Assembly: GCF_009208735.1 (NCBI RefSeq) | Contig: NZ_WFLJ01000030.1 | Location: 1-50,930, forward strand | Length of the DNA stretch: 50,930 bases | Source of the DNA: Janthinobacterium rivuli | GTDB taxonomy: Bacteria; Pseudomonadota; Gammaproteobacteria; Burkholderiales; Burkholderiaceae_D | Direction: 5' to 3' | In this document: piece after piece, positions 41,694 to 50,493 of the stretch | Numbering within the stretch: the first letter of the stretch is position 1 | Layout: each line of letters begins with the position of its first letter | Notes under the pieces: generated by a model | What the model was told of the DNA's origin: nothing | Databases searched by the model: none | The model's input: the letters and a program-made list of their open reading frames with translations, nothing else | Translations under genes and position numbers: made by a program

Positions 41694-41720
41694 TCAAGTT
41701 TTCGCCGCGCCTGCCGTAAA
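41694..41720 (+). promoter_or_regulatory. Sigma-28-like promoter of flgKL
   Basis: TCAAGTTT at 41694-41701, exactly 11 bp, then GCCGTAAA at 41713-41720, compared with consensus TAAAGTTT-N11-GCCGATAA (13 of 16 positions). It lies 28 bp upstream of the flgK ATG, in the gap after flgJ, where a late-class promoter is expected. Confidence 0.65.
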
Positions 41721-41748
41721 TACATTTGACGGTAACCAATAAGACACC

Positions 41749-43716
41749 ATGACTTCGAATCTACTCAGCATCGGTAAGAGCGGTTTGCTTGCAGCGCAGG
41801 TGGGCCTGTCGACGACCGGGCATAACATCACCAATGCGAACGTGGCCGGCTACAACCGCCAGGTGGTGCTGCAGCAGACGGCGCAGTCGAACTTTGCCGG
41901 CTATGGCTTCGTCGGCACGGGCACGGAAGTGTCGCAGATCAAGCGCCAGTACGACAGCTTCATGGCCACCCAGGTCAATGCCGCACAAAGCGCCACCAGC
42001 GCGCTCGATAGCTATTACACGCAGATCAGCCAGATCGACAACTTGCTGGCCGACCCCACGGCGGGCCTGTCGCCCGCCATGCAGGATTTCTTCAAGGGCG
42101 TGCAGGACTTCAGCGCCAATCCGTCTTCGGTCGCCTCGCGCCAGGCGCTGCTGTCGAGCGCCGGCTCGCTCGCTGCGCGCTTCCAGGGACTGAGCGCGCG
42201 CCTGACGGAGATCGGCGACGGCGTCAATTCGCAGATCACTTCGAATGTGACGGTGATCAATACCTATGCCAAGCAGCTCGCCGAGCTGAACAAGTCGATT
42301 TCCCAGTTGTCGGTCGACGTCAGCAACCAGCCCAACGATCTGCTGGACCAGCGCGACCAGCTGATCACGGAATTGAACAAATACGTGAAGGCGACGGTGC
42401 AGCCCGCTGCCAACAATACCGTGACCATTTCCATCGGCGCGGGGCAGCCCCTGGTGGTGGCGGACCGCAGCTTCGAACTGGCGGCCACGCCTTCGCGGAC
42501 GGACCCGAACCGCATCGAGGTGGGCTATGTCACGGGCAGTACCGTCACCGTGCTGCCGGACAGCTCCCTGACCGGCGGTTCGCTGGGCGGCTTGCTGGAA
42601 TTTCGCAGCGGCACCCTGGACAATGTGCAGAACTCGCTGGGCAAGGTCGCCATCGCGCTGGCCAGCACCTTCAACGACCAGCACAAGCTGGGCCAGGACT
42701 TGAATGGCGCCATGGGCGGCGACTTTTTCAAGATACCCGACCCGGTGATCGGTGCCGACCGCGGCAACAACGCCAGCAGCACCACGGTGCTGTCGGCCAA
42801 GGTCAGCGACCCGACCAAGCTGACGGCCAGCGATTACAGTCTGAAATACGACGGCAGCAACTATGTGGTGACGCGCGAATCGGACGGTGCACACACCATC
42901 ATCAATCCGTATCCGCAAACGGCGCCGCAAACCATCGACGGCGTCGATTTCTCGATCTCGGGCACGGCCGCCCAGGGCGACAACTACGTCATCAGGCCGA
43001 CGGCGAACGGCGCGGCCGGCCTGAATGTGCTGATCACCGACCGCAACAAGATTGCCGCCGCCGCCCCCATCGCCACCTCGGCGCCGGTGGCCAATACGGG
43101 TTCCGGCAAGCTTGGCGCCGGCTCCGTCGACAAGGCCTACCTGCTGCCGGGCAATGCCCTGACCGGTCCCCTGACGTTGACATATGACAAGGCGACCACC
43201 TCGCTGACGGGTTTCCCTGCGGGCCAGGCGGTGACGGTCAAGGGCTTGAATGGCGCGACCACGACCTATCCGGCCGGCACGGCGAACATCCCCTACACGG
43301 AAGGCGACAACTTCAGCTTTGGCGGCATCAATGTCAGCATGACGGGCACGCCGGCGCAGGGCGATACCTTCGTCATCAAGCCCAATACGGGCGGCGTGGG
43401 CGACAACCGCAATGCGGCGCTGCTGGCGGGCTTGCAGACGAAGAATATCCTCGATGGCGGCAATGCCACGTTCCAGGGTTCGTATGCACAAACCGTCAGC
43501 TTCGTGGGCAACAAGACGCGCGAAGTGCAGGTCAGCGGCCTGGCCAGCCTGGCCTTGTTGCAGCAGGTCAGTACCCAGCAGCAGGCCGTCTCCGGCGTCA
43601 ACCTCGACGAAGAGGCGGCCAACCTGCTGCGTTACCAGCAATCCTACCAGGCGTGCGGCAAGGTCATGCAGATCGCCAGCACCCTGTTCGACGTGGTCAT
43701 CGGCCTGGGACGTTAA
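41749..43716 (+). CDS. flgK: Hook-filament junction protein FlgK (655 aa)
   Basis: The first hook-associated protein. The N-terminus (LLSIGKSGLLAAQVGLSTTG, then HNITNANVAGYNRQVV) and C-terminus (VNLDEEAANLLRYQQSYQAC) are typical D0/D1 helices. At 655 residues it is about 110 longer than E. coli FlgK. The extra part includes two copies of a beta module (DGVDFSISGTAAQGDNYVI near residue 400 and GGINVSMTGTPAQGDTFVI near 530). Exported with the help of FlgN. Confidence 0.95.
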   Translation: MTSNLLSIGKSGLLAAQVGLSTTGHNITNANVAGYNRQVVLQQTAQSNFAGYGFVGTGTEVSQIKRQYDSFMATQVNAAQSATSALDSYYTQISQIDNLLADPTAGLSPAMQDFFKGVQDFSANPSSVASRQALLSSAGSLAARFQGLSARLTEIGDGVNSQITSNVTVINTYAKQLAELNKSISQLSVDVSNQPNDLLDQRDQLITELNKYVKATVQPAANNTVTISIGAGQPLVVADRSFELAATPSRTDPNRIEVGYVTGSTVTVLPDSSLTGGSLGGLLEFRSGTLDNVQNSLGKVAIALASTFNDQHKLGQDLNGAMGGDFFKIPDPVIGADRGNNASSTTVLSAKVSDPTKLTASDYSLKYDGSNYVVTRESDGAHTIINPYPQTAPQTIDGVDFSISGTAAQGDNYVIRPTANGAAGLNVLITDRNKIAAAAPIATSAPVANTGSGKLGAGSVDKAYLLPGNALTGPLTLTYDKATTSLTGFPAGQAVTVKGLNGATTTYPAGTANIPYTEGDNFSFGGINVSMTGTPAQGDTFVIKPNTGGVGDNRNAALLAGLQTKNILDGGNATFQGSYAQTVSFVGNKTREVQVSGLASLALLQQVSTQQQAVSGVNLDEEAANLLRYQQSYQACGKVMQIASTLFDVVIGLGR

Positions 43717-43767
43717 TCAATTTTTGCCGCAGCGCAGTGCGCGGCGGCTTTCTGGAAGGGCAGCATC

Positions 43768-45009
43768 ATGCGCATCAGCACACGAATGATTTATGACCAG
43801 GGCAGCTCGCAGCTGAACAATCTGCAGGGCGCCCTGAACCGTACGCAGATGCAGCTGTCGTCGAACCGCCGCAACCTGACGCCGGCCGATGATCCGATCG
43901 CCTCGGCGCGCGCGCTGGAAGTGACGCAGTCGCAATCGATCAACACCCAGTTCGTGACGAACCGTTCGAATGCCAAGAACTTCCTGTCGCAGGAAGAACT
44001 GGCGCTGGCCAGCACCACCTCGCTGATCGCCGACGTGAAGGACCTGGTGCTCAAGGCCGGTAACCCTGCCCTGAAGGATGTCGACCGCGATACCCTGGCG
44101 AAGGAACTGGAAGGCCGGCTGACCGACTTGCTGGGCATCGCGAATACGGCCGACGGCGCGGGCGGCTACCTGTTTTCCGGCTACAAATCCACGACCCAGC
44201 CATTCAGCCAGACGCCGACGGGCGCCAGCTATGTGGGCGACCAGGGACAGCGCGAATTGCAGGTGGGTTCGGCGCGCTACCTGGCCACCAGCGATTCCGG
44301 CGCCACCGTGTTCGAGAATAACCTGACGGGCAACGGCAAGTTCACGACCGCCGCCGCTACCGCCAACTTCACGCGCGGCGGCTCGGGCGTGGTTTCGGGC
44401 GGCACGGTGACGGATCCTTCGGCATTGACGGGGCACAAGTATTCAATCGACTTCAAGGTCACGGGCACGGGAACGGACGCCGTCACCACCTATACCGTCA
44501 CCGACGCCACCCTGGGCCAGACGGTGCCCAATCCTGCCGTGCCCATCCCCTACAAGGCGGGCGACGCCATCACCTTCGACGGTCAGCAAGTGAACATCAC
44601 GGGCAAGCCGGCCGACCAGGACAGCTTTACCCTGGAGCCGAGCGCCAAGGAATCGCTGTTTACCACCGTGAAAAACCTGATCGGCGTGCTGCGCCAGCCG
44701 GGTAGCGGCGATGCGGGACAGGCGCGCCTGACGAACGGCTTGAACGCCGCGCATAATATTCTCGACACGGCCTACGACAATGTTCTGTCCGTGCGCGCGG
44801 AAGTCGGTTCGCGCATGAAGGAACTCGATTATCTCGATAGCGCCGGCGACGACCTCGACATCCAGTACGCCACCACCCTGTCGGACCTGCAAGACCTCGA
44901 CATGGTGAAAGCCATTTCCAACTTCAGCCAGCAGCAAGTCACCCTGCAGGCGGCGCAAAAAACGTTCACCTCGATCTCGGGCCTGTCGCTGTTCAATTAC
45001 ATCAGCTGA
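43768..45009 (+). CDS. flgL: Hook-filament junction protein FlgL (413 aa)
   Basis: The second hook-associated protein, joining FlgK to the filament. The N-terminal flagellin-like helix is MRISTRMIYDQGSSQLNNLQ, followed by SSNRRNLTPADDPIASARAL. The C-terminus (VTLQAAQKTFTSISGLSLFN) is family-typical. A middle insertion carries a module like those in FlgK (GQQVNITGKPADQDSFTLEP, about residues 269-288). It follows flgK by 51 bp and ends at a strong terminator. Confidence 0.95.
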   Translation: MRISTRMIYDQGSSQLNNLQGALNRTQMQLSSNRRNLTPADDPIASARALEVTQSQSINTQFVTNRSNAKNFLSQEELALASTTSLIADVKDLVLKAGNPALKDVDRDTLAKELEGRLTDLLGIANTADGAGGYLFSGYKSTTQPFSQTPTGASYVGDQGQRELQVGSARYLATSDSGATVFENNLTGNGKFTTAAATANFTRGGSGVVSGGTVTDPSALTGHKYSIDFKVTGTGTDAVTTYTVTDATLGQTVPNPAVPIPYKAGDAITFDGQQVNITGKPADQDSFTLEPSAKESLFTTVKNLIGVLRQPGSGDAGQARLTNGLNAAHNILDTAYDNVLSVRAEVGSRMKELDYLDSAGDDLDIQYATTLSDLQDLDMVKAISNFSQQQVTLQAAQKTFTSISGLSLFNYIS

Positions 45010-45029
45010 GCCATCCGTCGCGATAGCGG

Positions 45030-45068
45030 GCCGGGGCAGGGAGTGCATCTCCCGCCCCGGCTTTTTTG
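45030..45068 (+). terminator. Intrinsic terminator after flgL
   Basis: GCCGGGGC-AGGGAG and CTCCCGCCCCGGC arms around a TGCAT loop are followed by TTTTTT. It closes the long flg operon. Confidence 0.92.
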
Positions 45069-45111
45069 CGTCCGCACAATGGCCGTCTTGATAAGATATG
45101 CAGGCAAACTG

Positions 45112-45126
45112 TGCAGTCTAACTGCA
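45112..45126. promoter_or_regulatory. Candidate MarR operator TGCAG-TCTAA-CTGCA
   Basis: A perfect 5-bp inverted repeat with a 5-bp centre, 42 bp before the marR ATG, in an AT-rich stretch that should contain its promoter. MarR regulators commonly bind such dyads over their own promoters. Confidence 0.4.
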
Positions 45127-45168
45127 TATATGGTATGGTAGCGTCTGTTGAATCACCACACGGCCGTC

Positions 45169-45621
45169 ATGAGCACCCCGCAAGCAGAATACGAAGACCA
45201 CGAACACGTGCTGCAACTGGCCGGCGAATTGCGCATCCTGGTCGGCAAATTGCGCCGCCGCCTGCGCGAAGAGGCGCACCTGGGCGATGTCAGCATGTCG
45301 CAAGCCTCCGTGCTGAGCCGCCTCGAGCGCGACGGCCCGGCCACGGCCAGCAGCCTGGCGCGCGCCGAAGGCATGCGTCCGCAGTCGATGGCCGCCACCG
45401 TGCAAGCCTTGACCGAGGCGCGGATGGTGACGGGGTCGCCCGATCCGCTGGACGGACGGCAAACCATCCTGACCCTGACGGACAGCTGCCGCGCCTGGAT
45501 CGCGGCCAGCCGCGCCGCGCGCGAGGACTGGCTGGCGCGCACCATTGAAACCCGGCTCACGCCGGACGAAGTCACCGAGCTGAACCATGCGGTGGCCCTG
45601 CTCAAACGCTTGGCGGAGTGA
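45169..45621 (+). CDS. MarR-family transcriptional regulator (150 aa)
   Basis: A winged-helix repressor. The start at 45169 (MSTPQAEYEDHEHVLQLAGE) is preferred over a TTG seven codons earlier. The helix-turn-helix lies in SMSQASVLSRLERDGPATAS, SLARAEGMRPQSMAATVQAL, and the wing in SPDPLDGRQTILTLTDSC. A dimerisation helix ends the protein. It precedes an MFS exporter by 48 bp, so it probably controls that gene in response to a small-molecule ligand that cannot be deduced from sequence. Confidence 0.88.
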   Translation: MSTPQAEYEDHEHVLQLAGELRILVGKLRRRLREEAHLGDVSMSQASVLSRLERDGPATASSLARAEGMRPQSMAATVQALTEARMVTGSPDPLDGRQTILTLTDSCRAWIAASRAAREDWLARTIETRLTPDEVTELNHAVALLKRLAE

Positions 45622-45669
45622 TCCGCTGATTTTTTCACCACAACCCCGGCAAGGAGCCCGCACGCCCAG

Positions 45670-46929
45670 ATGAACAACACCTTCCGTTCGCTACGCATTC
45701 CCAATTACCGTATCTGGGCCGGTGGCGCCCTCGTGTCGAATGTCGGCACGTGGATGCAGCGCACGGCGCAGGATTGGCTGGTGCTGAGCGAATTGACGCA
45801 GCACAATGCCAGCGCCGTCGGCATCGTCATGGCCTTGCAATTCGGTCCGCAACTGCTGTTGCTGCCCCTGACGGGCATGGCGGCCGATTTGCTGGACCGC
45901 AGGAAATTGTTGTTGTGTACGCAGGCGGCCATGGGCTTGCTGGCGCTGGGCCTGGGCTTGCTGTGCATCAGCGGCCTGGTACAACTGTGGCATGTGTATG
46001 TGTTTGCATTCCTGCTGGGCTGCGTGACGGCCTTCGATGCGCCAGTGCGCCAGACTTTTGTTGCCGACATCGTCGGCGAGGAAGACTTGACGAACGCCGT
46101 GGCGCTCAATTCCACCTCGTTCAATGCGGCGCGCATGCTGGGCCCGGCCGTGGCCGGCTTGCTGATCAGCAGCGTCGGCAGCGGCTGGGTCTTCATCATC
46201 AACGCCGTCTCGTTTGCGGCCGTGATCGGTTCGTTGTTGCTGCTGCGCGTGGAATTGCTGCGCCGCGCGCCGCGCCTGAAGGCCTCGCGCGCCAGCCTGG
46301 GCGAGGGTTTCCGCTACGTGCGCCAGCGGCCCGACCTGATGGCCATCCTGCTGATGCTGTTCCTGATCGGCACCTTCGGCTTGAACTTCCCGATTTTCCT
46401 GTCGACCATGTCCGTGACGGCCTTCCATGCGGGTGCCAGCCAGTATGGCGTGCTCAGTTCCATCATGGCTTGCGGCTCCGTGGCCGGCGCCCTGCTGGCG
46501 GCCGGGCGCGGCCAGCCCACCCTGGCCTTGCTGCTGGGCGCGGCCGCGCTGTTCGGCCTGGCTTGCGCGCTGGCCGCCGTGATGCCCAATTACTGGCTGT
46601 TCGGCATGATGCTGGTGGTGATCGGCATCGCCGCGCAAACGTTTACCACCAGCGTCAACAGCAGCGTGCAACTGTCGACGGCGCCCGCCATGCGGGGCCG
46701 CGTGCTGGCCATCGTGCTGGCCATCTCGGCCGGTGGCACGCCGCTGGGCGCACCCATCGTGGGCTGGGTGGCCGACACCTTCGGCCCGCGCTGGGCGCTG
46801 GGCATAGCCGCCCTGTCGGGCCTGGCGGCGGCGCTGGTCGGCGTGCGCTACCTGGTCAAGCATCACCAGCTGCGCGTGAATGTCGACGTGCGGCGCCGGC
46901 GCCTGGCGTTCAGCAGCGACCAGTCCTGA
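45670..46929 (+). CDS. MFS transporter, EntS/DHA3-like exporter (419 aa)
   Basis: An inner-membrane exporter with about 12 hydrophobic helices. The N-terminus is FRSLRIPNYRIWAGGALVSN followed by VGTWMQRTAQDWLVLSELTQ, typical of the MFS_3 (enterobactin-exporter-like) group. The loop 2-3 motif is LTGMAADLLDRRKLLL. The second half holds GVLSSIMACGSVAGALLAAG and MRGRVLAIVLAISAGGTPLG. It is linked to the MarR gene; substrate unknown. Its stop is 9 bp from the convergent argP stop. Confidence 0.9.
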   Translation: MNNTFRSLRIPNYRIWAGGALVSNVGTWMQRTAQDWLVLSELTQHNASAVGIVMALQFGPQLLLLPLTGMAADLLDRRKLLLCTQAAMGLLALGLGLLCISGLVQLWHVYVFAFLLGCVTAFDAPVRQTFVADIVGEEDLTNAVALNSTSFNAARMLGPAVAGLLISSVGSGWVFIINAVSFAAVIGSLLLLRVELLRRAPRLKASRASLGEGFRYVRQRPDLMAILLMLFLIGTFGLNFPIFLSTMSVTAFHAGASQYGVLSSIMACGSVAGALLAAGRGQPTLALLLGAAALFGLACALAAVMPNYWLFGMMLVVIGIAAQTFTTSVNSSVQLSTAPAMRGRVLAIVLAISAGGTPLGAPIVGWVADTFGPRWALGIAALSGLAAALVGVRYLVKHHQLRVNVDVRRRRLAFSSDQS

Positions 46930-46938
46930 CGCTACCTG

Positions 46939-47835
46939 TCAGGGTGGCAGCAGTCCCGTGCGGGCGGCGGCCAGGATGGCGCCGCTCAAGCCGTCGAGCA
47001 GGCCGGACGCGGCGCGCGCCGTGTGCCAGTACAGGGGCACGTCGAGCGGGGCGTCCGGCAGCAGTTCGACCAGGCTGCCGTTGTCGAGACAGGGCTGGAT
47101 CAGCGCCTGCGGATGCAAGCCCCAGCCCATGCCGGCCAGGCCCGCCGTGACGAAGGCGTGCGAGGAAGGCAGGGCGTGGCGCGGCAACTCCACGTGCCGG
47201 TGGCACAGGCGCCGCACCCAGCGCGATTGCAGTTCGTCCTTGGCATTGAAGACGAGGCTGGGCGCCAGCGCCAGGCTGGCGGCGCCCACGCCGTGGGAAA
47301 AATGCCGGCGCATGAAGGCGGGACTGGCGGCCGCCAGGTAGCGCATGGCGCCCAACGGGCGGCTGTTGCAGCCCGATGCGGGCCGGGCTGTGGCGCTGAC
47401 GGCCGCCAGCACGGCGCCGCTGCGCAGCCATTCGGCCGTATGGTCCTGGTCGTCGACGGCCACTTGCAGCAGCACCGGGTGCTCGGCCGCGAAGGCGGCG
47501 ATGGCGGGCGCCAGCCAGGTGGCCAGGCTGTCGGCATTCACGGCGACGGGCACGCTGGCGCGCGAGGGGCCTTGCGCCGCCAGCGCCGGCAAGGTCCCCT
47601 GCAAATCCTGTTCCAGCAACTGCACCTGGTCCACGTGCTGGCACAAGCGCCGGCCCGTTTGCGTGGCGCGGCAGGGCTGGTCGCGTATCACCAGCGCGCA
47701 ACCGACGCGCTCTTCCAGCAGGCGGATGCGTTGCGAAATGGCCGATGGCGTCACGTGCAAGGCGCGCGCTGCACGCTCGAAACTGCCTTCGCGGATGACG
47801 GCGGCCAAGGCGGACAGGGCGGCATAGTCGAGCAT
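46939..47835 (-). CDS. argP: LysR-family regulator ArgP (298 aa)
   Basis: The N-terminal helix-turn-helix is MLDYAALSALAAVIREGSFE, then RAARALHVTPSAISQRIRLL, followed by EERVGCALVIRD. The effector domain spans residues about 90-298, with GCNSRPLGAMRYLAAASPAF and HAFVTAGLAGMGWGLHPQAL. ArgP (IciA) activates the arginine/lysine exporter gene, which is divergent here across 73 bp, the classical arrangement. The start at 47835 is the family start. The regulatory site must lie in that short gap. Confidence 0.92.
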   Translation of the reverse strand: MLDYAALSALAAVIREGSFERAARALHVTPSAISQRIRLLEERVGCALVIRDQPCRATQTGRRLCQHVDQVQLLEQDLQGTLPALAAQGPSRASVPVAVNADSLATWLAPAIAAFAAEHPVLLQVAVDDQDHTAEWLRSGAVLAAVSATARPASGCNSRPLGAMRYLAAASPAFMRRHFSHGVGAASLALAPSLVFNAKDELQSRWVRRLCHRHVELPRHALPSSHAFVTAGLAGMGWGLHPQALIQPCLDNGSLVELLPDAPLDVPLYWHTARAASGLLDGLSGAILAAARTGLLPP

Positions 47836-47908
47836 GGATGAAGTTTTCCTTAACTTGCTGTAGAAAAGGTAGTTTGCCTTCATTCCATCGGGCTGGCAAG
47901 ATCGCCGC

Positions 47909-48559
47909 ATGACACTCTCCGCCACCACACCACACGCCATTTCCGTCTTTCTCCAGGGCATGACCCTGGGTCTGGGACTCATCGTTGCCATCGGCTCGCA
48001 AAATGCCTTTGTCTTGCGGCAAGGCCTGCGCCGCGAACACGTGGGCGCCATCGTGCTGTTTTGCGCGCTGGCCGACGCGGCGCTGATCGCCGCCGGCGTG
48101 CTGGGCATGGCCAGTGCGCTGGGCCAACGTCCCATGCTGGCTACCGCGCTGGCGCTGGGCGGCGCCGTTTTCCTGGCCGTCTACGGTTGGCAAGCCCTGC
48201 GGCGCGCGCGCCGGCCGCAGCAGTTGCGCGCCGCCGCGGGCGGCAATGCGTTGGGGCTGGGCGCCATCCTGGCCCAGGCGGCGGCCTTTACCCTGCTCAA
48301 TCCCCATGTGTATCTGGATACGGTATTGCTGGTCGGTAGCATCGGCGCCCAGCAGCCGGGCGCGCTGCGCGGCGGCTTCATCGCCGGTGCCAGCGCGGCC
48401 AGCCTGCTGTGGTTTGCATCGCTGGGCTATGGCGCGCGCTGGCTGGCGCCGTGGTTTGCGCGGTCGCGCGCCTGGCAAGTGCTCGATGGCTTGATCGGCG
48501 TGACCATGTTCGTGCTGTCGGCGCTGTTGCTGCGCCACGCGCTGGGCAGCTGGTCCTGA
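47909..48559 (+). CDS. argO: LysE/ArgO-family amino-acid exporter (216 aa)
   Basis: A six-helix inner-membrane exporter of basic amino acids. The family signature FLQGMTLGLGLIVAIGSQNA, then FVLRQGLRREHVG, is near the N-terminus. AAAFTLLNPHVYLDTVLLVG contains the conserved Asn-Pro and Asp residues, and GASAASLLWFASLGYGARWL follows. It is divergent from argP. Its TGA stop abuts the convergent fliR stop with no gap (TGATCA). Confidence 0.92.
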   Translation: MTLSATTPHAISVFLQGMTLGLGLIVAIGSQNAFVLRQGLRREHVGAIVLFCALADAALIAAGVLGMASALGQRPMLATALALGGAVFLAVYGWQALRRARRPQQLRAAAGGNALGLGAILAQAAAFTLLNPHVYLDTVLLVGSIGAQQPGALRGGFIAGASAASLLWFASLGYGARWLAPWFARSRAWQVLDGLIGVTMFVLSALLLRHALGSWS

Positions 48560-49420
48560 TCAGCGCGCGGGCGGCAGCGGCGCCGGCACCGCCGGGCGCA
48601 AGGGATTCGGCGGCGCGGGCGGCGGCGGCCGGTCGCGCGTGGCAAAGCCGCGCGGCAGCAGGCGCGCCGTTTCTATGCCGCGCAGGAACATGTTCTGGAA
48701 GGGCGTGGCCAGGTAGGGCAGGACCATGCTGATCACCAGCAAGCCCACGCCCAGGGTGACGGGGAAGCCGATACCGAAAATGTTCAGCTGCGGCGCGGCC
48801 CGCGTCAGAATGCCCAGCGCCACGTTGGTCAGCAGCAAGGCGGCGATGATGGGCAGCGCAATTTGCAGGCCGGAGCGGAAGATTTCCCCGCCCCAGGCCG
48901 CCAATTGCTGGAAACCGCCGCCGCTGATGGGACTCGATGAAATCGGCAGGCTGACAAAGCTTTCCGCCAGCGCCGCCAGCAAGACCAGGTGGCCGTTGAC
49001 CGTCAAAAACATCAAGGTGGCTAGCATGACGAGGAACTGGCTGATGGCGGACGACCTGCCCTTGGTTTGCGGGTCGAAGAACGAGGCGAAGCCCAGGCCC
49101 ATGGTGAGACTGCTGAGTTCGCCGGCCATTTCGATGGCGGAAAACACGATGCGGATGGAAAAGCCCATGGCCAGGCCCACCAGCATTTCCTGCGTGAGGA
49201 TCAATAAACCGGGCAAGGACATCGGGTTGACGGCAGGCAAGGCCGGCACGGTGGGGGCGATGATCATGGCCAGCAGCGCGCCCAGGGTCACCTTCACGCT
49301 GGCGGGCACGGCCGCGTTGCCGAACAGGGGGGCGGCCGCGATCAGGCCGAGGATGCGGCTGAGCGGCCACAGCAGTGCTGCGATCCACGTGTTCAGTTCG
49401 ATGCTGGACAGGGTCAGCAT
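48560..49420 (-). CDS. fliR: Flagellar export-gate protein FliR (286 aa)
   Basis: Integral membrane gate component that assembles with FliP and FliQ. About six hydrophobic segments are present: NTWIAALLWPLSRILGLIAA at the start, then LILTQEMLVGLAMGFSIRIV, FSAIEMAGELSSLTMGLGFA and ITRAAPQLNIFGIGFPVTLG. A C-terminal Pro/Ala-rich tail (RDRPPPPAPPNPLRP) is unusual and probably disordered. It follows fliQ by 16 bp. Confidence 0.95.
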   Translation of the reverse strand: MLTLSSIELNTWIAALLWPLSRILGLIAAAPLFGNAAVPASVKVTLGALLAMIIAPTVPALPAVNPMSLPGLLILTQEMLVGLAMGFSIRIVFSAIEMAGELSSLTMGLGFASFFDPQTKGRSSAISQFLVMLATLMFLTVNGHLVLLAALAESFVSLPISSSPISGGGFQQLAAWGGEIFRSGLQIALPIIAALLLTNVALGILTRAAPQLNIFGIGFPVTLGVGLLVISMVLPYLATPFQNMFLRGIETARLLPRGFATRDRPPPPAPPNPLRPAVPAPLPPAR

Positions 49421-49436
49421 GGCAACGACTGCAGCA

Positions 49437-49706
49437 CTAGCCCACCAGGTTCGGGATGCCGGTAAAGACCTGGCGCATGTAGTCGAGCATGACGGACAGC
49501 ATCCACGGGCCGGCCACGACGATGGCGACGAAGATGCCGACCAGCTTGGGGATGAAGGACAGGGTCGCCTCGTTGATCTGCGTGGCCGCCTGGAAGATAC
49601 TGACGATCAAGCCGATGATGAGGGCGACGAGCAGCATGGGCGCGGCCACCATCAGGGTGATTTCCATCGCATGGCGGCCCAGGGTCATGACGCTTTCGGG
49701 TGTCAT
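49437..49706 (-). CDS. fliQ: Flagellar export-gate protein FliQ (89 aa)
   Basis: A small two-helix gate protein. The start MTPESVMTLGRHAMEITLMV at 49706 is the family start, with GGGGA 7-10 bp upstream. The hydrophobic helices are APMLLVALIIGLIVSIFQAA and LVGIFVAIVVAGPWMLSVML, with TQINEATLSFIPK between them. Length matches E. coli FliQ (89 aa). Confidence 0.96.
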   Translation of the reverse strand: MTPESVMTLGRHAMEITLMVAAPMLLVALIIGLIVSIFQAATQINEATLSFIPKLVGIFVAIVVAGPWMLSVMLDYMRQVFTGIPNLVG

Positions 49707-49716
49707 CGTAGTTCCC

Positions 49717-50493
49717 CTAGTAAAAACTCTGAGACAAGGAGCCCAGCAGCAACTGCCAGCCATCGACCAGCACGAACAGCATCAGCTTGAACGGCAGCGA
49801 GATCGTCGCCGGCGACATCATCATCATCCCCATCGACATCAGCACGCTGGCGACCACCATGTCGATGATCAAAAACGGGATGAAGATGGCAAAGCCGATC
49901 TGGAACGCCGTCTTCAGTTCGCTGGTGACGAAGGCGGGCACGAGGATGCGCAGCGGTACGTCTTCCGGGCCTTGCAAGGCCGGCGAACGCGACATCTTGG
50001 CAAACAGGGCCAGGTCGGCCTGGCGCGTCTGCTTGAGCATGAAGGTTTTCAGGGGATCGACGCCCTTGTCCATCGCCTGCTGCATGGTGATCTTGTTTTC
50101 CTGATACGGCAGATAGGCATCCGTATAGATCTTGTCGAACACGGGGCCCATGACGAACAGGGTCAGGAACAGGGCCAGGCCCACCAGCACCTGGTTCGGC
50201 GGCGCCGATTGCGTGCCGATGGCCTGGCGCAGCAGGGACAGCACGATGATGATGCGCGTAAAGCAGGTCATCATCAAGAGGGCTGCGGGCAGGAAGGTGA
50301 GCGACGTCATCAGGATGAGCGTCTGCACCGGCAAGGAGTAATTCTGTCCGCCGCCGGGCGCCGGCGTGCTGGTGAAGGCCGGGATGCCCGGTTCGGCCCA
50401 GGCCCACAGCGGCAAGGCCAGGGCGGCCGCCGCCAGCAGCCAGGTCAGGGGAGTCTTCAAGGTCGACCACGCCATCTGCTGCTTATTTCCCAT
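49717..50493 (-). CDS. fliP: Flagellar export-gate protein FliP (258 aa)
   Basis: Core of the export gate. It has a cleavable signal peptide (LTWLLAAAALALPLWAWA before EPG), as FliP in E. coli does. Then come TLILMTSLTFLPAALLMMTC and FTRIIIVLSLLRQAIGTQSA, a periplasmic loop, and FQIGFAIFIPFLIIDMVVAS with VLMSMGMMMMSPATISLPFK, the diagnostic Met-rich helix. It overlaps fliO by 11 bp and precedes fliQ by 10 bp. Confidence 0.96.
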   Translation of the reverse strand: MGNKQQMAWSTLKTPLTWLLAAAALALPLWAWAEPGIPAFTSTPAPGGGQNYSLPVQTLILMTSLTFLPAALLMMTCFTRIIIVLSLLRQAIGTQSAPPNQVLVGLALFLTLFVMGPVFDKIYTDAYLPYQENKITMQQAMDKGVDPLKTFMLKQTRQADLALFAKMSRSPALQGPEDVPLRILVPAFVTSELKTAFQIGFAIFIPFLIIDMVVASVLMSMGMMMMSPATISLPFKLMLFVLVDGWQLLLGSLSQSFY

